NCBI GenBank assembly: GCA_021845555.1
Contig: JAJZVS010000249.1
Coordinates: forward strand, 1 to 5,933
Direction of reading: 5' to 3'
Source: Pseudomonadota bacterium
GTDB taxonomy: Bacteria; Pseudomonadota; Alphaproteobacteria; Acetobacterales; Acetobacteraceae
DNA: 5,933 nt
Positions within the stretch are counted from its first letter, which is position 1. Each line of letters begins with the position of its first letter. The notes under the pieces are model-generated. The model was given only the letters and a program-made list of their open reading frames with translations, was not told where the DNA came from and did not search any database. Positions 5,094-5,933 of the stretch are shown one piece after another. The position numbers and the translations under genes are program-made.

Positions 5094-5933
5094 TCAGACG
5101 AAACGGGCGAGGCGCACGGCGGTGTGCCCGCGGCTGGGGCGCAGGCTCGGCATCACCAGCAGGCAGTTGTCGTAGGGGGTGCGAATCTCGGTCGGTCCAT
5201 CGAACGCGATCAAGGTGTTGCGGCGCGGGATGATCTCCCCGCCGCGCCACGGCTGCACGAAGGCGAAGGCGGTGGTGGTGGCGTTCACCACCTGGGTGAC
5301 CTCGGCCACGCGCTGCGGGGGATGCGGGGGTGGCGCCCGAGAGGGAAGGGACAGCAGGCCCGAGCTCGGCACCATCTCCAGATGGCGCAGCAGGCCCGCG
5401 AGACTGCCGAGCGTCGTCTCCACCGTCGCCGGTTCCCAGTGGCGGCCGGCTTCGACCAGGTTGGCCGCTGCCGTGGCGCCGGGGCCGGCGAAGTGGGTGT
5501 AGTCGATCAGCCGCTTGCCGCCGGTATGGCCGCGATCGGCGACGATCAGCTCCGGCGTGCCGATGCCCAGCGCCATCGCCCGGCCCTGCGGGGAAACGCC
5601 GCACAGGATCAGCGGGTCGGACTCCCAGAGCATCGAATGCAGGTCGAGCAGCACATCGACGGTATCGATCAGCGGTCGGATTTCGCGCGCGCGGTCGAGC
5701 TCGATCGAGTGCCGCGGCCCGTCGAGCGTCTCCTCGTCCCAGACGCGGTTGATGTCCTCGTCCACGAAGCGTGACAGCGTCGGCTGGCGCGGATCGAAGC
5801 GGTCGAAGGCGGTGAGGTTCACGAAGCCGAACGTCAGCCGCCCGCGCGTCGGGGTCGGTCCCGCCCGGAGCAACCGGTCGAGCGCGATGGGGCCGGCGAG
5901 CTCGTTGCCGTGCGACAGCGCCAGCAGCGCGAC
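5094..5933 (-). CDS. Succinylglutamate desuccinylase/aspartoacylase family deacylase (5' end outside window)
   Basis: A partial gene: 279 residues are visible and the frame is open to the right edge. Reading to the edge recovers the zinc motif 'SHGNELAGP' (visible residues 7-15; His8 and Glu11 as metal ligands), then 'DEDINRVW' (58-65) with the substrate-binding Asn-Arg pair, 'LDLHSM' (96-101) giving the third zinc ligand His99, and 'VEAGRHWEPA' (160-169) with Glu161 as the likely catalytic Glu. A proline-rich stretch near residues 199-206 leads into a C-terminal beta domain ending 'RLARFV'. The family removes acyl groups from N-acyl amino acids (N-succinylglutamate, N-acetylaspartate) or related amides. 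All visible catalytic positions are kept, so it should be active; the substrate is unknown. The gene ends 83 bp before the CoA ligase start on the same strand, so co-transcription is possible. Only a short N-terminal piece should be missing, since HGNE normally lies near the N-terminus. Confidence 0.85.
   Translation of the reverse strand, partial: VALLALSHGNELAGPIALDRLLRAGPTPTRGRLTFGFVNLTAFDRFDPRQPTLSRFVDEDINRVWDEETLDGPRHSIELDRAREIRPLIDTVDVLLDLHSMLWESDPLILCGVSPQGRAMALGIGTPELIVADRGHTGGKRLIDYTHFAGPGATAAANLVEAGRHWEPATVETTLGSLAGLLRHLEMVPSSGLLSLPSRAPPPHPPQRVAEVTQVVNATTTAFAFVQPWRGGEIIPRRNTLIAFDGPTEIRTPYDNCLLVMPSLRPSRGHTAVRLARFV

Noticed and set aside
5011..5604. In-frame N-terminal extension of the CoA ligase beginning at 5604
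   Set aside because: It overlaps the deacylase in another frame, is Arg/Pro-rich, and does not resemble the ligase family. The ATG at 5010 has a Shine-Dalgarno and the normal family start.
5871..5873. TTG as a start codon for the deacylase
   Set aside because: The frame continues unbroken to the window edge and encodes the essential HGNE zinc motif upstream of it, so the real start lies outside the window.

Overview
The window looks like chromosomal DNA from a high-GC Gram-negative bacterium. The codons are strongly GC-biased, and the protein styles (a periplasmic OmpA-like domain, an EamA transporter, an AAE3/Pcs60-type CoA ligase) fit an alphaproteobacterium, perhaps of the Acetobacteraceae/Rhodospirillales type. 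The taxonomic guess is inference from composition and family content only. No RNA gene, CRISPR array or transposase gene is visible.

Layout. Positions 27-416 (+) encode a small secreted OmpA-like domain protein. It converges, with a 30-bp gap, on a minus-strand series that fills the rest of the window. Read in the direction of transcription (right to left), that series is: (1) a metallo-deacylase of the succinylglutamate desuccinylase/aspartoacylase (M14-like) family that runs off the right edge; (2) an acyl-CoA ligase closely resembling the oxalate-CoA ligase group (plant AAE3, yeast Pcs60); (3) a ketopantoate-reductase-family protein whose ATG overlaps the ligase stop codon (ATGA); (4) a ten-helix EamA/DMT transporter that starts 10 bp after the reductase stop; and (5), after a structured 142-bp gap, an alpha/beta hydrolase of the homoserine O-acetyltransferase (MetX) family.

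How they may work together. Ligase, reductase and transporter are packed as one transcription unit, and the deacylase, 83 bp upstream, may belong to it. A deacylase, a small-dicarboxylate-type CoA ligase, an NADPH-dependent 2-oxoacid reductase and an exporter/importer together suggest a small-molecule metabolic module, possibly handling an N-acylated or dicarboxylic acid. This is inference: substrates cannot be read from the sequence.

The least ordinary DNA is the gap at 1470-1611. It holds two independent perfect inverted repeats: a compound stem-loop that starts on the transporter stop codon and ends in a T-rich run, and a 10-bp-arm hairpin just upstream of the MetX-like ribosome binding site. 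Its base composition is clearly less GC-rich than the genes around it (32 G+C of 60 bases in 1501-1560). It may be a terminator plus leader regulator, or a relic of a mobile element terminus. The rest of the window is ordinary metabolic gene content; I did not find convincing evidence of a wholly new system.
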